This document shows, in pieces, positions 1 through 10,346 of a DNA stretch of 64,000 bases. Every line of letters begins with the position of its first letter. The first letter of the stretch is position 1. Origin of the DNA: BD2-11 clade cluster bacterium bin43 (lineage in GTDB: Bacteria; Gemmatimonadota; Gemmatimonadetes; Longimicrobiales; Gaopeijiaceae); the NCBI GenBank assembly GCA_002238605.1, contig MPMR01000005.1, positions 62,001 through 126,000 on the forward strand, given 5' to 3'. The notes under the pieces were generated by a model. That model made no database searches, had not been told where the DNA came from, and saw only the letters and a program-made list of their open reading frames with translations. A program made the position numbers and the translations under genes.

Positions 1-12
1 CAGGACAACGCC

Positions 13-1011
13 ATGAAGCACCATCGATCGATCGCCGCCGTTGCCGTCCTCCTCCCGGCGCTCGCCTTCGCCGCCTGCAACCGCGACGCCCCGTCCCTCG
101 AGGATGCCCCCGTGGACGAACCCGCCGCCAGCGTAGCGACTCCCCCGCTTCCCGAGGGCGCCCAGGCTTTCTCCCTCCTCGGCGAGCCGCTGTTCCCCAA
201 CCCGGCGGCGCCGGACATCGCGGCGCAGCAGGCCGAAGACATCGATGTGGCCCGCGCCGACTACGAGGCCGACCCGGACGACGCCGACGCCATCATCTGG
301 CTGGGCCGGCGCATCGGCTACACGGGGCTCTACCGCGAGGCCATCGACGTCTTCAGCGAAGGGATCGAGAAGCATCCCGGGGACGCCCGCATGTACAGGC
401 ACCGGGGGCACCGCTGGATCAGCGTGCGCGAATTCGACCGGGCCATCGAGGACCTCTCCCACGCCGCCGCCCTGGAGGAAGGCGCGCCCGACGAGGTGGA
501 ACCGGACGGCCAGCCCAACGCCCGCGGCATCCCCACCAGCACCCTCCAGTCCAACATCCACTACCATCTGGCGCTCGCGCACTACCTGAAGGGCGATTTC
601 GAAGCCGCGCTCCCGGCCTACGAAGACTACATCGCCGTCACCACCAACCCGGACCAGCTGGTCGCGATATCGCACTGGTGGTACATGGCGCTCCGCCGCC
701 TGGGCCGCGACGAAGAAGCGGCCGCCGTCCTCGAGCCCGTGACCGCCGACCTCGACGTCATCGAGAACACCAGCTACCACCAGCTTCTGCTGATGTACAG
801 GGGCGAGATCGAGGCCGACGAGCTGTGGGACCCGGCGCAGGAGGATCCATCCGGCGTGGCCATCGCCTGCGGCGTGGCGACCTGGCACCTCTACAACGGG
901 CGCGAAGAGCTGGCGGAGGAGATGTACCGGCGCATCCTGGAGGGCTCGGGCTGGGCCGGATTCGGCTACATCGCGGCGGAAGCCGAGATCGCGCGCCTCC
1001 AGGCCGGCTGA
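13..1011 (+). CDS. TPR-repeat lipoprotein
   Basis: Encodes 332 aa. Residues 1-22 form a lipoprotein signal (basic start, hydrophobic stretch, lipobox ending at Cys22), so the protein should be lipid-anchored in the envelope. The body contains helical repeats typical of tetratricopeptide motifs, roughly residues 80-165 and 180-250, for example the segments around 'AIIWLGRRIGYTGLYREAID' and 'YHLALAHYLKGDFEAALPAY'. Such repeats bind proteins; no catalytic motif is visible. The ATG at 13 is directly followed by the signal sequence, so the gene looks complete at its 5' end. It stands alone, with the suf promoter downstream. The specific partner is unknown. Confidence 0.8.
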   Translation: MKHHRSIAAVAVLLPALAFAACNRDAPSLEDAPVDEPAASVATPPLPEGAQAFSLLGEPLFPNPAAPDIAAQQAEDIDVARADYEADPDDADAIIWLGRRIGYTGLYREAIDVFSEGIEKHPGDARMYRHRGHRWISVREFDRAIEDLSHAAALEEGAPDEVEPDGQPNARGIPTSTLQSNIHYHLALAHYLKGDFEAALPAYEDYIAVTTNPDQLVAISHWWYMALRRLGRDEEAAAVLEPVTADLDVIENTSYHQLLLMYRGEIEADELWDPAQEDPSGVAIACGVATWHLYNGREELAEEMYRRILEGSGWAGFGYIAAEAEIARLQAG

Positions 1012-1049
1012 TCCGGCCCTGCAAGCCGGCTGATCCAGCCTTCGATTGC

Positions 1050-1078
1050 TTGACCCTTGGGACGCCCAATTCTAGATT
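1050..1078 (+). promoter_or_regulatory. Putative sigma-70-type promoter of the suf operon
   Basis: TTGACC at 1050-1055 and TAGATT at 1073-1078 are separated by 17 bp, a good match to housekeeping -35 and -10 elements. It lies about 115 bp upstream of sufC and after the stop of the TPR lipoprotein gene, so it is the obvious candidate to drive the six-gene suf operon. Inferred from sequence only. Confidence 0.5.
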
Positions 1079-1086
1079 CCTGAAAC

Positions 1087-1101
1087 CGAGAATCATTCTT
1101 G
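1087..1101 (+). promoter_or_regulatory. Fur-box-like 7-1-7 palindrome in the suf leader
   Basis: The 15-mer contains the palindromic core GAGAATCATTCTT and matches the classical 7-1-7 Fur motif (TGATAAT-N-ATTATCA) at 10 of 14 informative positions. It begins 9 bp after the putative -10, where a bound repressor would block transcription. Iron-responsive control of suf genes is common, so Fur-type regulation is plausible but not proven. Confidence 0.35.
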
Positions 1102-1104
1102 ATT

Positions 1105-1132
1105 ACAGGGGCTCCCGGACGGAGCCCCCTGT
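1105..1132 (+). other. Strong hairpin in the suf leader
   Basis: ACAGGGGCTCC (1105-1115) and its near-complement GGAGCCCCCTGT (1121-1132) are separated by 5 nt, giving an 11-bp GC-rich stem between the promoter and sufC. No T-run follows, so it is not a classical intrinsic terminator. It could stabilise the suf mRNA or act as an attenuator. Confidence 0.4.
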
Positions 1133-1192
1133 CATCTTCCACCCCTGGGCCCCCGCATCTGCGCGGGCCGGAGCCCCTCTCGACCGATAGCA

Positions 1193-1978
<786 letters not shown>

Positions 1979-2007
1979 CGGCGAACGGCCAACCCGCGAG
2001 GTCCAAC

Positions 2008-3423
<1,416 letters not shown>

Positions 3424-3489
3424 CGGGAAGCGACAGGATCACACGCACATTCGCGCCCGCCCGCGGGCGTTGAGCATAAAAGCAACGGC

Positions 3490-4851
3490 ATGTCCCGGAC
3501 ATCGACATTACAGGCTCCCGCCGCGGGGCCGCTGGAAGGAGTGACGGCGACCATCAACGCGGCGGCCGTGGAGCGCCTGGCGGCCGGCGAGCCGGACTGG
3601 CTGGCGCAGCGCCGCTGGCGGGCCTGGGAGGCCTACGAGCGGACCCCACTCCCCACGACCCGGCTCGAGGAGTGGCGCTACACCGACCTGTCGCGCACCC
3701 TCGACCTCGACGCTCTGCGTCCCGCGGCCCCCGGCCCCCGCGGCCTCTCCCCCGACGCATGGCCCGCCGAGCTGCGCCAGGCCATGCGCGAGGACTGGGA
3801 CGCGGCCGGCCATATCGTCGAGATCGACGGGCGGGTGGTGCACACCGACCTCCTGCCCGAACTGGCGGCGCAGGGCGTGGTGCTGGCGTCGCTCACGGAT
3901 GCGGTCCACACCCACGAGGATCTGCTTCGCGAGCACCTGGCGGTCGAAGCGATCCCCCCGGACCAAGGCAAGTTCTCCGCACTCAACGCGGCGCTCTGGA
4001 CCGATGGCGCCGTGCTGTTCGTGCCCCGCAACGTGACCCTGCCGCTGCCCGTTCGCATCACCCGCTGGGTGTCGGATCCGGCGGCGGCCTACTTCACCCG
4101 CACCCTGGTGGTGGGAGAGGGCGGGTCCACGCTCTCGGTGGTTGAGGAGTGCCTGTCGCCGAGTTTCGGGGAGCAGACCTTCTGCCTCTCGGCCACGGAA
4201 GTTCTCGCCGACGACAACAGCGCCACCCATTACGCGTCCCTGCAGCGGATGGGGTTGGGCGTGTTCCACATGGCGCTCTACCGTTCGCTGGTCGGCCGCG
4301 ACGCGCGCACGGATTCTCTGCACGTGACCCTGGGGGCAAGCACCGCGCGGCTGGATCTGAACTCGGAGCTGGGCGCGCCCGGAGCCCACAGCCACATCCT
4401 GGGTCTCTATTTCGGCAACGAGGACCAGCACTTCGACCACTGCACCAGCCAGAACCACGCGGCGCCCCACGCCACCAGCGATCTGCTCTACAAGGGGGCG
4501 CTGGACGACGCCTCGGGTTCGGTGTTCCGCGGCATCATCCGCGTCGCTCCCGGCGCCCAGCGCACCGACGCCTACCAGACCAACCGCAACCTCCTGCTCT
4601 CCGAGGAGGCTTCGGCCCATGCGCTGCCCAATCTCGAGATCGAAGCGGACGACGTGCGCTGCTCGCACGGGGCCACGGTGGGTCAACTCGAGGAGGAGGC
4701 GCTCTTCTACCTGCAGAGCCGGGGGCTGTCGCGGCGTCGGGCCGAACGCCTGGTGGTGCGGGGCTTCCTGCAGGACGTGCTGCGGCGGCGCCCGCCGGGA
4801 GGCGTGACCGAGAAGGTGACGCGGGCCATCGAGGAGAAGCTCCGTGGCTAA
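3490..4851 (+). CDS. sufD: SufD, Fe-S scaffold subunit
   Basis: A 453-aa SufD/SufB-family protein, partner of SufB in the SufBC2D complex. The C-terminal half has the family signature: 'DQHFDHCTSQNHAAPHATSD', then 'FRGIIRVAPGAQRTDAYQTN', 'LPNLEIEADDVRCSHGATVG' and 'LEEEALFYLQSRGLSRRRAE'. The N-terminal third contains the 'RLEEWRYTDL' helix typical of SufD. It starts with ATG at 3490 and sits between sufB and the Rieske gene. Assignment as SufD rather than a second SufB rests on order and the N-terminal motif. Confidence 0.95.
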   Translation: MSRTSTLQAPAAGPLEGVTATINAAAVERLAAGEPDWLAQRRWRAWEAYERTPLPTTRLEEWRYTDLSRTLDLDALRPAAPGPRGLSPDAWPAELRQAMREDWDAAGHIVEIDGRVVHTDLLPELAAQGVVLASLTDAVHTHEDLLREHLAVEAIPPDQGKFSALNAALWTDGAVLFVPRNVTLPLPVRITRWVSDPAAAYFTRTLVVGEGGSTLSVVEECLSPSFGEQTFCLSATEVLADDNSATHYASLQRMGLGVFHMALYRSLVGRDARTDSLHVTLGASTARLDLNSELGAPGAHSHILGLYFGNEDQHFDHCTSQNHAAPHATSDLLYKGALDDASGSVFRGIIRVAPGAQRTDAYQTNRNLLLSEEASAHALPNLEIEADDVRCSHGATVGQLEEEALFYLQSRGLSRRRAERLVVRGFLQDVLRRRPPGGVTEKVTRAIEEKLRG

Positions 4852-4958
4852 CGGTCCCCGGCTGCATCCGCGGCCGCGGGCGGCTCGTCCACGGGCTGCC
4901 GGGCGCGGGGCTTCCGCGCTGCGCGAGGGAGGCGCCGGGCCCGGGGAGGAAAGGGCTC

Positions 4959-5285
4959 GTGTTTAGGAAGAAGCCGGAGTGGCACTGCGTGGCGGATGTG
5001 GATTCGTGCCCTCCGGGTTCGCTGCTCGCGGTGATGGCCGGAGACACCCCCGTGGTGCTGGCGAACGTGGACGGCACCTTCTACGCCCTCCGCGACCGCT
5101 GCTCCCACGCCGACTATCCGCTCTCCGACGGGTCGCTGGACGGCGACCAGGTCGAGTGCATGTACCACGGGGCCCGCTTCGACCTTGCCACCGGACGCGC
5201 CCGGTGCCTGCCCGCGATCCGGCCGGTTCGCTCCTACCCGACCGAGGTGCGGGATGCGGCGGTGTTCGTGCTGGCGGGAAAATGA
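4959..5285 (+). CDS. Rieske-type [2Fe-2S] ferredoxin of the suf operon
   Basis: A 108-aa Rieske protein. The cluster ligands are visible as Cys48-x-His50 and Cys67-x2-His70 ('CSHADYPL' and 'CMYHGARF'). The GTG start at 4959 is chosen because GGAGGA (4945-4950) precedes it at proper spacing and the fold begins at once ('KKPEWHCVADV'). Its stop overlaps the sufS start (ATGA at 5282-5285), indicating translational coupling. Small Rieske ferredoxins occur between sufD and other suf genes in actinobacterial operons and probably supply electrons for cluster assembly; that role is inferred from context. Confidence 0.9.
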   Translation: MFRKKPEWHCVADVDSCPPGSLLAVMAGDTPVVLANVDGTFYALRDRCSHADYPLSDGSLDGDQVECMYHGARFDLATGRARCLPAIRPVRSYPTEVRDAAVFVLAGK

Positions 5286-6559
5286 ACGGTCCTGCGGCGC
5301 CGGCCGGAGCCCGCGCCAGCGAGAGGCGCTCGCGGGCGAACGCCTTCGCCGCCGCGGTCCGGCGCGACTTCCCGGCCCTGCAGCAGGAAGTCAACGGCAA
5401 GCCGCTGATCTACCTCGACAACGCCGCCTCCACCCAGAAGCCCGACGCGGTCATCGACGCGATCGCGCACTACTACCGGCACGACCACGCCAACGTGCAC
5501 CGGGGCATCCACGAGCTGGCGCGCCGGGCGACCGAGGCCTACGAGGGCGCGCGCCGAAAGGTCGCCCGCTTCCTGGGCGCCGCCGACGCCGCCGAGGTGA
5601 TCTGGACGCGCGGCACCACCGAAGCGATCAACCTGGTGGCGAGCGGCTGGAGCCACACCTTCCTCGGCGAGGGCGACGAGATCGTGCTCTCGACCCAGGA
5701 GCACCACTCCAACCTCGTGCCCTGGCAGCTCGCCGCCGCCCGCGCCGGAGCCCGCCTGCGCTACCTGGAGCTCGACGGCGAGGGCCGGCTCCGGCTCGAC
5801 CAGCTCCCGGGGCTGCTCTCGCCACGCACCCGCATGGTGGCCCTCTCCCACGTGTCCAACGCGCTGGGGACGGTCAACCCGGTGGCGGAGATCGCCGAGC
5901 AGGTGCACGCCGCCGGCGCCCTCCTGCTGGTGGACGGCGCGCAGGGCGCCCCCCACCTGCCCGTCGACGTGACGGCGCTCGGTTGCGACTTCTACGCCGT
6001 CTCGGGCCACAAGATGTGCGGGCCCACCGGGATCGGCGCCCTCTGGGGACGGCGCGAGCTGCTCGATCGGATGGAGCCCTACCAGGGTGGCGGCGAGATG
6101 ATCTCGGTGGTCGAGCGCGACCACAGCACCTGGGCCGAGGTGCCCCACAAGTTCGAGGCCGGCACGCCCAACGTGGCCGGGGCGGTGGGGATGGGGACGG
6201 CCGCCGACTACCTCACCGGCATCGGGCACGCCGCGCTCGCCGGGCACGAGCGCACCGTGCTCGAATACGCGCTCGACCGCCTGGCGACCGTCAAAGGCAT
6301 CCGCCTTTTCGGGCCGCCCGCCGCCGAACGCTGCGGGGTGGTGTCGTTCCTGCTCGACCATGCCCACGCCCACGACGTCGCGACCATCCTGGACGCGGAA
6401 GGGGTCGCGGTGCGGGCAGGCCACCACTGCGCGCAGCTGGTTATGAAGCACTTCGGCGTGCCCGCCACCTCGCGCGCCTCCTTCTACTTGTACAACGACA
6501 CCGAAGACGTGGACCGGCTGGTCGAGGGGCTGGACCGGGTGAACGCCATCTTCGGCTGA
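5282..6559 (+). CDS. sufS: SufS, PLP-dependent cysteine desulfurase
   Basis: A 425-aa group II cysteine desulfurase that removes sulfur from cysteine for cluster assembly. The PLP lysine is Lys244 in 'VSGHKMCGPTG'; the persulfide cysteine is Cys383 in 'RAGHHCAQ'. Other family marks are 'YLDNAASTQKP' (44-54), 'EHHSNLVPWQ' (140-149) and 'HKFEAGTPNVAG' (289-300). The N-terminal 28 residues are an Ala/Arg-rich extension. Start ATG 5282 overlaps the Rieske stop. The acceptor should be SufU encoded 25 bp downstream. Confidence 0.97.
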   Translation: MNGPAAPAGARASERRSRANAFAAAVRRDFPALQQEVNGKPLIYLDNAASTQKPDAVIDAIAHYYRHDHANVHRGIHELARRATEAYEGARRKVARFLGAADAAEVIWTRGTTEAINLVASGWSHTFLGEGDEIVLSTQEHHSNLVPWQLAAARAGARLRYLELDGEGRLRLDQLPGLLSPRTRMVALSHVSNALGTVNPVAEIAEQVHAAGALLLVDGAQGAPHLPVDVTALGCDFYAVSGHKMCGPTGIGALWGRRELLDRMEPYQGGGEMISVVERDHSTWAEVPHKFEAGTPNVAGAVGMGTAADYLTGIGHAALAGHERTVLEYALDRLATVKGIRLFGPPAAERCGVVSFLLDHAHAHDVATILDAEGVAVRAGHHCAQLVMKHFGVPATSRASFYLYNDTEDVDRLVEGLDRVNAIFG

Positions 6560-6584
6560 GGCGACAGACCGCGGAAATCGCACC

Positions 6585-7058
6585 ATGACCCAGATCGCCC
6601 TGAGTTCGCTCTACCAGCAGCTCATCCTCGAGCACTACCGCAAGCCGCGAAACAAGGGCCGGCTGCCCGCCCCGACCGTGGTCGTGCACATGAACAACCC
6701 CGTCTGCGGCGACGATATCCAGCTGCATCTGGCGGTGGATGCCGAGCAGCGGGTGACCGCCGCCACCTTTCTCGGCCACGGCTGCTCCATCTCCCAGGCC
6801 TCGGTCTCGATGATGACCGTGCGCCTGAAGGGGAAGACCCTCGACGAAGCGATGGCCCTCGCCGACCGCTTCACCGAGATGATGCACGGAAGCAGGGAGG
6901 CCGCCCGCGACAGGGCGTTGGGCGAACTGCGCGCGCTTCAGGGGGTGAGCAAGTTCCCGGTGCGCATCAAGTGCGCGCTCCTCGGCTTCGACGCGCTGCA
7001 GGAGGCCGCGAAGCGAGTCCGGGCAGCGTCAGCAGCGTCAGAGTCGGACGGAGGATAA
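6585..7058 (+). CDS. sufU: SufU, sulfurtransferase partner of SufS
   Basis: A 157-aa SufU/IscU-family protein. The zinc and sulfur-accepting residues are present: Cys41 and Asp43 in 'NNPVCGDDI', Cys67 in 'GHGCSISQAS' and Cys130 in 'VRIKCALLGFDAL'. The insert between the second and third cysteine is of the long SufU type, which takes sulfur from SufS rather than acting as an IscU scaffold. It is the last gene of the suf operon; the next gene is convergent and starts 31 bp away. No terminator with a T-run is evident between them. Confidence 0.95.
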   Translation: MTQIALSSLYQQLILEHYRKPRNKGRLPAPTVVVHMNNPVCGDDIQLHLAVDAEQRVTAATFLGHGCSISQASVSMMTVRLKGKTLDEAMALADRFTEMMHGSREAARDRALGELRALQGVSKFPVRIKCALLGFDALQEAAKRVRAASAASESDGG

Positions 7059-7089
7059 CGCCGACCGCGCTTCTCCGAATGCCCGGACG

Positions 7090-8334
7090 TCAGGGCTCCA
7101 GCAACACCTTCACCGCCCCGCTCGCACGATGGTTGGCGGCGGCGCCCAGCGCGGTGCGGAACTGTCGCAGCGGGAAGACGTGGGTCACCATCTTCTCCAG
7201 AGGCGTGCCCGTTTCCTCCATCAGCTCGTGCGCGATCGCCATGGTGTGGCGGGTCCCGCCCCGCCAGCGCTCCCGGCCGTACCCCACGTACCCCTTCAGG
7301 TCGAGCTCCCGGGCCCACATCAGTGTCAGGTCGAGCCGGGTCCGGCCCGCGCACCCCAGCATCACCACGCGTCCCCGCGGTGCGGCGAAGCTCAGTGACT
7401 GGGCCAGGCTTCCCGCGCTGCCCACGCAGTCGAAGATCAGCGGAAACCCCCCGCGCTCGAAGACCTCGGGGCCCACGATGGGCTGATACGCCACCGCCCC
7501 GGTGTCGACCAGCGCGTTGCGGGCCTCGAAGCCCGGCGACACCACGTCGGAGGCGCCGAACGTCCGCGCCAGCTCCGCTTCGTGCGGGCGCTTGGTCTGG
7601 CCCAGCAGGAATCCGTCGAAGCCCAGCGCGCGCAAGGCCCAGATGGTGCCCAGCGCGATGGGGCCGCTGCCGATCACCAGCACGGGTTCGTCCGGGTGAG
7701 GGGGGCTGCGGAGCGCGCCGTGCACCCCGATCGAGATCGGTTCGGTCAGGACCGCGCGGCGGTCGGGAATGACGTCCGGAACCGGAAACAACTGGCTCTC
7801 GTGCGCCACCATGCGCTCCCCCCAGCCCCCCGGCAGATCGCCGTGGTAGCCGATGGTGAGCCCGCGTCCCAGGCGGCGGCCGCTCTCGAGCGGGGGACCT
7901 TCCTCCCCCGCCCGCTCGCACGTGGAATGGAGGCCCGCGTCGCAGGACCGGCAGTGGTCCGCCGCGCCAAAGCCGCGCGTGGTACACGAAATCATCGGAT
8001 CCACCACCACCCGCTGGCCCACCTCCACGGCGCGCACCCCGGGCCCCGTCTCCACCACCCGCGCGAGGATCTCGTGGCCGAGCACCGCCGGGAAGGAACC
8101 GAAGGGCTCCATCGACGGGCTGGCGGCGTAGGTCACGTTGCTGATGTCGGATCCGCAGATGCCGCTCTGCAGCACCTCCAGCCCGACCCACGACGGCCCG
8201 GGCAGCTCGGGGACGGGCAACTCCTCGAGCCTGACGCCACCGGCGGCCCCGAAGAGCGCCCAGTCGGTCACCCGGCCGAGCGACTTGGCGATCAGGTACC
8301 CCGGGATCGAAACGTGAAAACAGACGGCGCGCAT
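7090..8334 (-). CDS. Zinc-dependent medium-chain alcohol dehydrogenase
   Basis: A 414-aa medium-chain dehydrogenase/reductase that would oxidise an alcohol with NAD(P)+. Catalytic zinc ligands are Cys60 ('GICGSD') and His87-Glu88 ('LGHE'); structural zinc cysteines lie near 117-139; the Rossmann motif is GSGPIALG at 222-229. It resembles threonine/sorbitol-type dehydrogenases but the substrate cannot be read. It follows the FAD subunit of the molybdenum hydroxylase by about 70 bp on the same strand, so an alcohol-to-aldehyde-to-acid chain with that enzyme is possible but speculative. Confidence 0.88.
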   Translation of the reverse strand: MRAVCFHVSIPGYLIAKSLGRVTDWALFGAAGGVRLEELPVPELPGPSWVGLEVLQSGICGSDISNVTYAASPSMEPFGSFPAVLGHEILARVVETGPGVRAVEVGQRVVVDPMISCTTRGFGAADHCRSCDAGLHSTCERAGEEGPPLESGRRLGRGLTIGYHGDLPGGWGERMVAHESQLFPVPDVIPDRRAVLTEPISIGVHGALRSPPHPDEPVLVIGSGPIALGTIWALRALGFDGFLLGQTKRPHEAELARTFGASDVVSPGFEARNALVDTGAVAYQPIVGPEVFERGGFPLIFDCVGSAGSLAQSLSFAAPRGRVVMLGCAGRTRLDLTLMWARELDLKGYVGYGRERWRGGTRHTMAIAHELMEETGTPLEKMVTHVFPLRQFRTALGAAANHRASGAVKVLLEP

Positions 8335-8406
8335 GGCTGGCTCGAGGCTGGTCGGAAGCAGTTTGGGGGATTGCGGCCTCGGTACGGGTTGGCCGGAAGC
8401 CGGTGC

Positions 8407-9402
8407 TCAGGGCTGGCCCTCCTCTCGCAGCGCCCTGAGCGCCAGACGAACCTGCACCGGCACCATCGCCCGGCGCCAGTCCGCATCGACGATCGCGTTT
8501 TCCAGCGGATGGCACTGGCGGAAGGCCCGCTCCGCGAGCGCCTCGATCACCTCGTTCGAGAGCGGGCGGCCCAGCGCGATGCGGGCCCATCCGGTCAGCA
8601 GCCGCGGCCGGGCGCCCAGCGCGGTCACCACGCCCATGATCTGGCAGGTTCGACCGGAGCGCTGGAAGTCGGCGGAGACGGCCACCGACAGCAGCGGGAA
8701 GTCGATGGAGCGGCGCTGGCGCAGCTTGGTGTACGCCGCGCGGCTGTCGCGCGAGGGGAAGGGAACGCGCACCCGGGTAACGATCTCCCCCGGCTTCCTT
8801 CGGCTGTTCCAGATGCCGTCAGCCAGGAAGAAGTCGTTCAGGCCCACTTCCCGGCGTCCCTCCGGTCCGGCCAGTTCAACGGTCGCGCCCAGCGTCATGA
8901 GCACGGGCGGGGTATCGGCCGAATGCGCGGCCACGCACTTCTTCCCCACGCGGGTGACGTGGCACACATCCCCGTCCTTCTTGAGGCAGTACCCGAGGGC
9001 ATCGCGCCAGAACTCCGTCTGGTTGTAATACGTGCAGCGGGTGTCCAGGCAGATGTTGCCCCCCAGGGTGCCCATGTTGCGCAACTGCGGCCCCGCCACC
9101 TGCCCGGCCGCGGCGGCCAGCGACGGGAACCGGCGCCGCACCTCGGGATGCCGCGCGACCGACGCCAGCGTCTCGGCGCCTCCGATCACCAGGGCGCTGC
9201 CCTCGCGCCGGAACCCCCTCAAGCCGCGGATCTGCTTGAGCGCGATCAGGTGGTCGGGGGTGAAGAGTCGATGCTTCATGTTGGGGATGAGATCAGTGCC
9301 CCCGGAGACCGGAAGCGCCCGGCTCCCCCAGCGGTCCAGCAGCCCCACGGCTTCGTCGACGGTTCGGGGCCGGTGATACCGGAACGGCGGCAGGCGCAGC
9401 AT
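8407..9402 (-). CDS. FAD-binding subunit of molybdenum hydroxylase, 4-hydroxybenzoyl-CoA reductase type
   Basis: A 331-aa FAD subunit (CoxM/HcrB family). FAD-binding motifs are 'PVSGGTDLIP' (31-40) and 'TLGGNI' (112-117). Four cysteines at 123, 139, 147 and 156 have spacing 16-8-9, the same as the cysteines that hold an extra [4Fe-4S] cluster in HcrB of 4-hydroxybenzoyl-CoA reductase; xanthine dehydrogenase and CoxM lack this loop. So it should carry FAD plus [4Fe-4S]. The start ATG overlaps the stop of the DUF1460 gene by one base (TGATG), so it belongs to that operon. The substrate is not known; no aromatic-CoA genes are nearby. Confidence 0.9.
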   Translation of the reverse strand: MLRLPPFRYHRPRTVDEAVGLLDRWGSRALPVSGGTDLIPNMKHRLFTPDHLIALKQIRGLRGFRREGSALVIGGAETLASVARHPEVRRRFPSLAAAAGQVAGPQLRNMGTLGGNICLDTRCTYYNQTEFWRDALGYCLKKDGDVCHVTRVGKKCVAAHSADTPPVLMTLGATVELAGPEGRREVGLNDFFLADGIWNSRRKPGEIVTRVRVPFPSRDSRAAYTKLRQRRSIDFPLLSVAVSADFQRSGRTCQIMGVVTALGARPRLLTGWARIALGRPLSNEVIEALAERAFRQCHPLENAIVDADWRRAMVPVQVRLALRALREEGQP

Positions 9403-10346
9403 CAGCGATCCCCGCCGGCCACGCCCGGAGCCAGGGGCCGGGCAACCATGATCCCGTCCTGGCTTCCGATGCGCTGCACGCGCTGCGAGAGCGGAACCTC
9501 GCTGATCTGGACCGCGGACCCGACCAGGGGGGCATGGAGCAGGAACACGCTGCCGTCGCGCACCAGCGCCAGACCGGTGTGCGCGATGTCGAGGCCCTCG
9601 ACGGTGGACGTGGCTGCGATGATGTCGCCGTCGGCGATGTCCGCAGCCGCGTCCTCGATGTGCTCCTCGCCGATGTAGTAGCGCGGCCGCGCGCTCAGCC
9701 GCGCCTCCGCGCGCGCGATCTCGTCGACCACGCCGGGCTGGGAGAGCTGCCGGTAGGCGTCCGGGTGCGTCGACATGAAGTCGATCGGGGTATCGTCGGC
9801 CATGCCGCCGAGCTCCAGGGAGACGTCGCGCACCAGCCCGCGCGCCTCGTTGTCGGCGATCCACTCCGAGAAATAGTGCAGCCGGCTCGGATAGCCCTCG
9901 AGCTTCCCGCCCCGGTACCGGATCTCGGTAAGCAGGCGCCGGTACTCGTCGCGCAGCATCTCCTCGTTCTCAAGCACGGACGGGTTGTGGAGATGAACGA
10001 GGCGGCCCAGCGCGAGCACGTTCTCGACGAAGGTGACGCAGTCGAGTTCCGTCAGGTTGATGACCAGCCGCTCGGGACCGCCCACCTCCAGTGTCGCGGG
10101 CACGTACGCGGTGCCCACGAAGGTGACCCCGATGCGTGCCATGGTCTCGCCCAGCGGGCGCAGGTGAAGCTCCTCGTCCCAAGCCTGGGCGAGGGCCGAG
10201 CGCACGATGTCCCAGTCCTCCGCCGTCCCCTCGGACATCGCCAGCAGGCGGGCCTCCTCGGCGTCAGACCCGGAATCGCCGGACTCGCAGGATGCGGCGG
10301 CGAAAACGGCTGCGGCGACCGTGGTCCATCGCACCAGGCCGCGCAT
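9402..10346 (-). CDS. DUF1460 (N-acetylmuramoyl-alanine amidase-like) lipoprotein
   Basis: A 314-aa protein with lipoprotein signal (lipobox ending at Cys20) followed by a DUF1460 domain. Members have an NlpC/P60-like cysteine amidase fold acting on muramyl peptides. The likely nucleophile is Cys103 in 'ELDCVTFVEN'; 'LDIAHTGLALV' supplies the His region, and 'YPSRLHYFSEWIADN' is typical of the family. It would act in the envelope. It overlaps both neighbours (large Mo subunit upstream, FAD subunit downstream) by 1-3 bases, so it is co-translated inside a redox operon, which is odd for a wall enzyme. Confidence 0.85.
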   Translation of the reverse strand: MRGLVRWTTVAAAVFAAASCESGDSGSDAEEARLLAMSEGTAEDWDIVRSALAQAWDEELHLRPLGETMARIGVTFVGTAYVPATLEVGGPERLVINLTELDCVTFVENVLALGRLVHLHNPSVLENEEMLRDEYRRLLTEIRYRGGKLEGYPSRLHYFSEWIADNEARGLVRDVSLELGGMADDTPIDFMSTHPDAYRQLSQPGVVDEIARAEARLSARPRYYIGEEHIEDAAADIADGDIIAATSTVEGLDIAHTGLALVRDGSVFLLHAPLVGSAVQISEVPLSQRVQRIGSQDGIMVARPLAPGVAGGDR

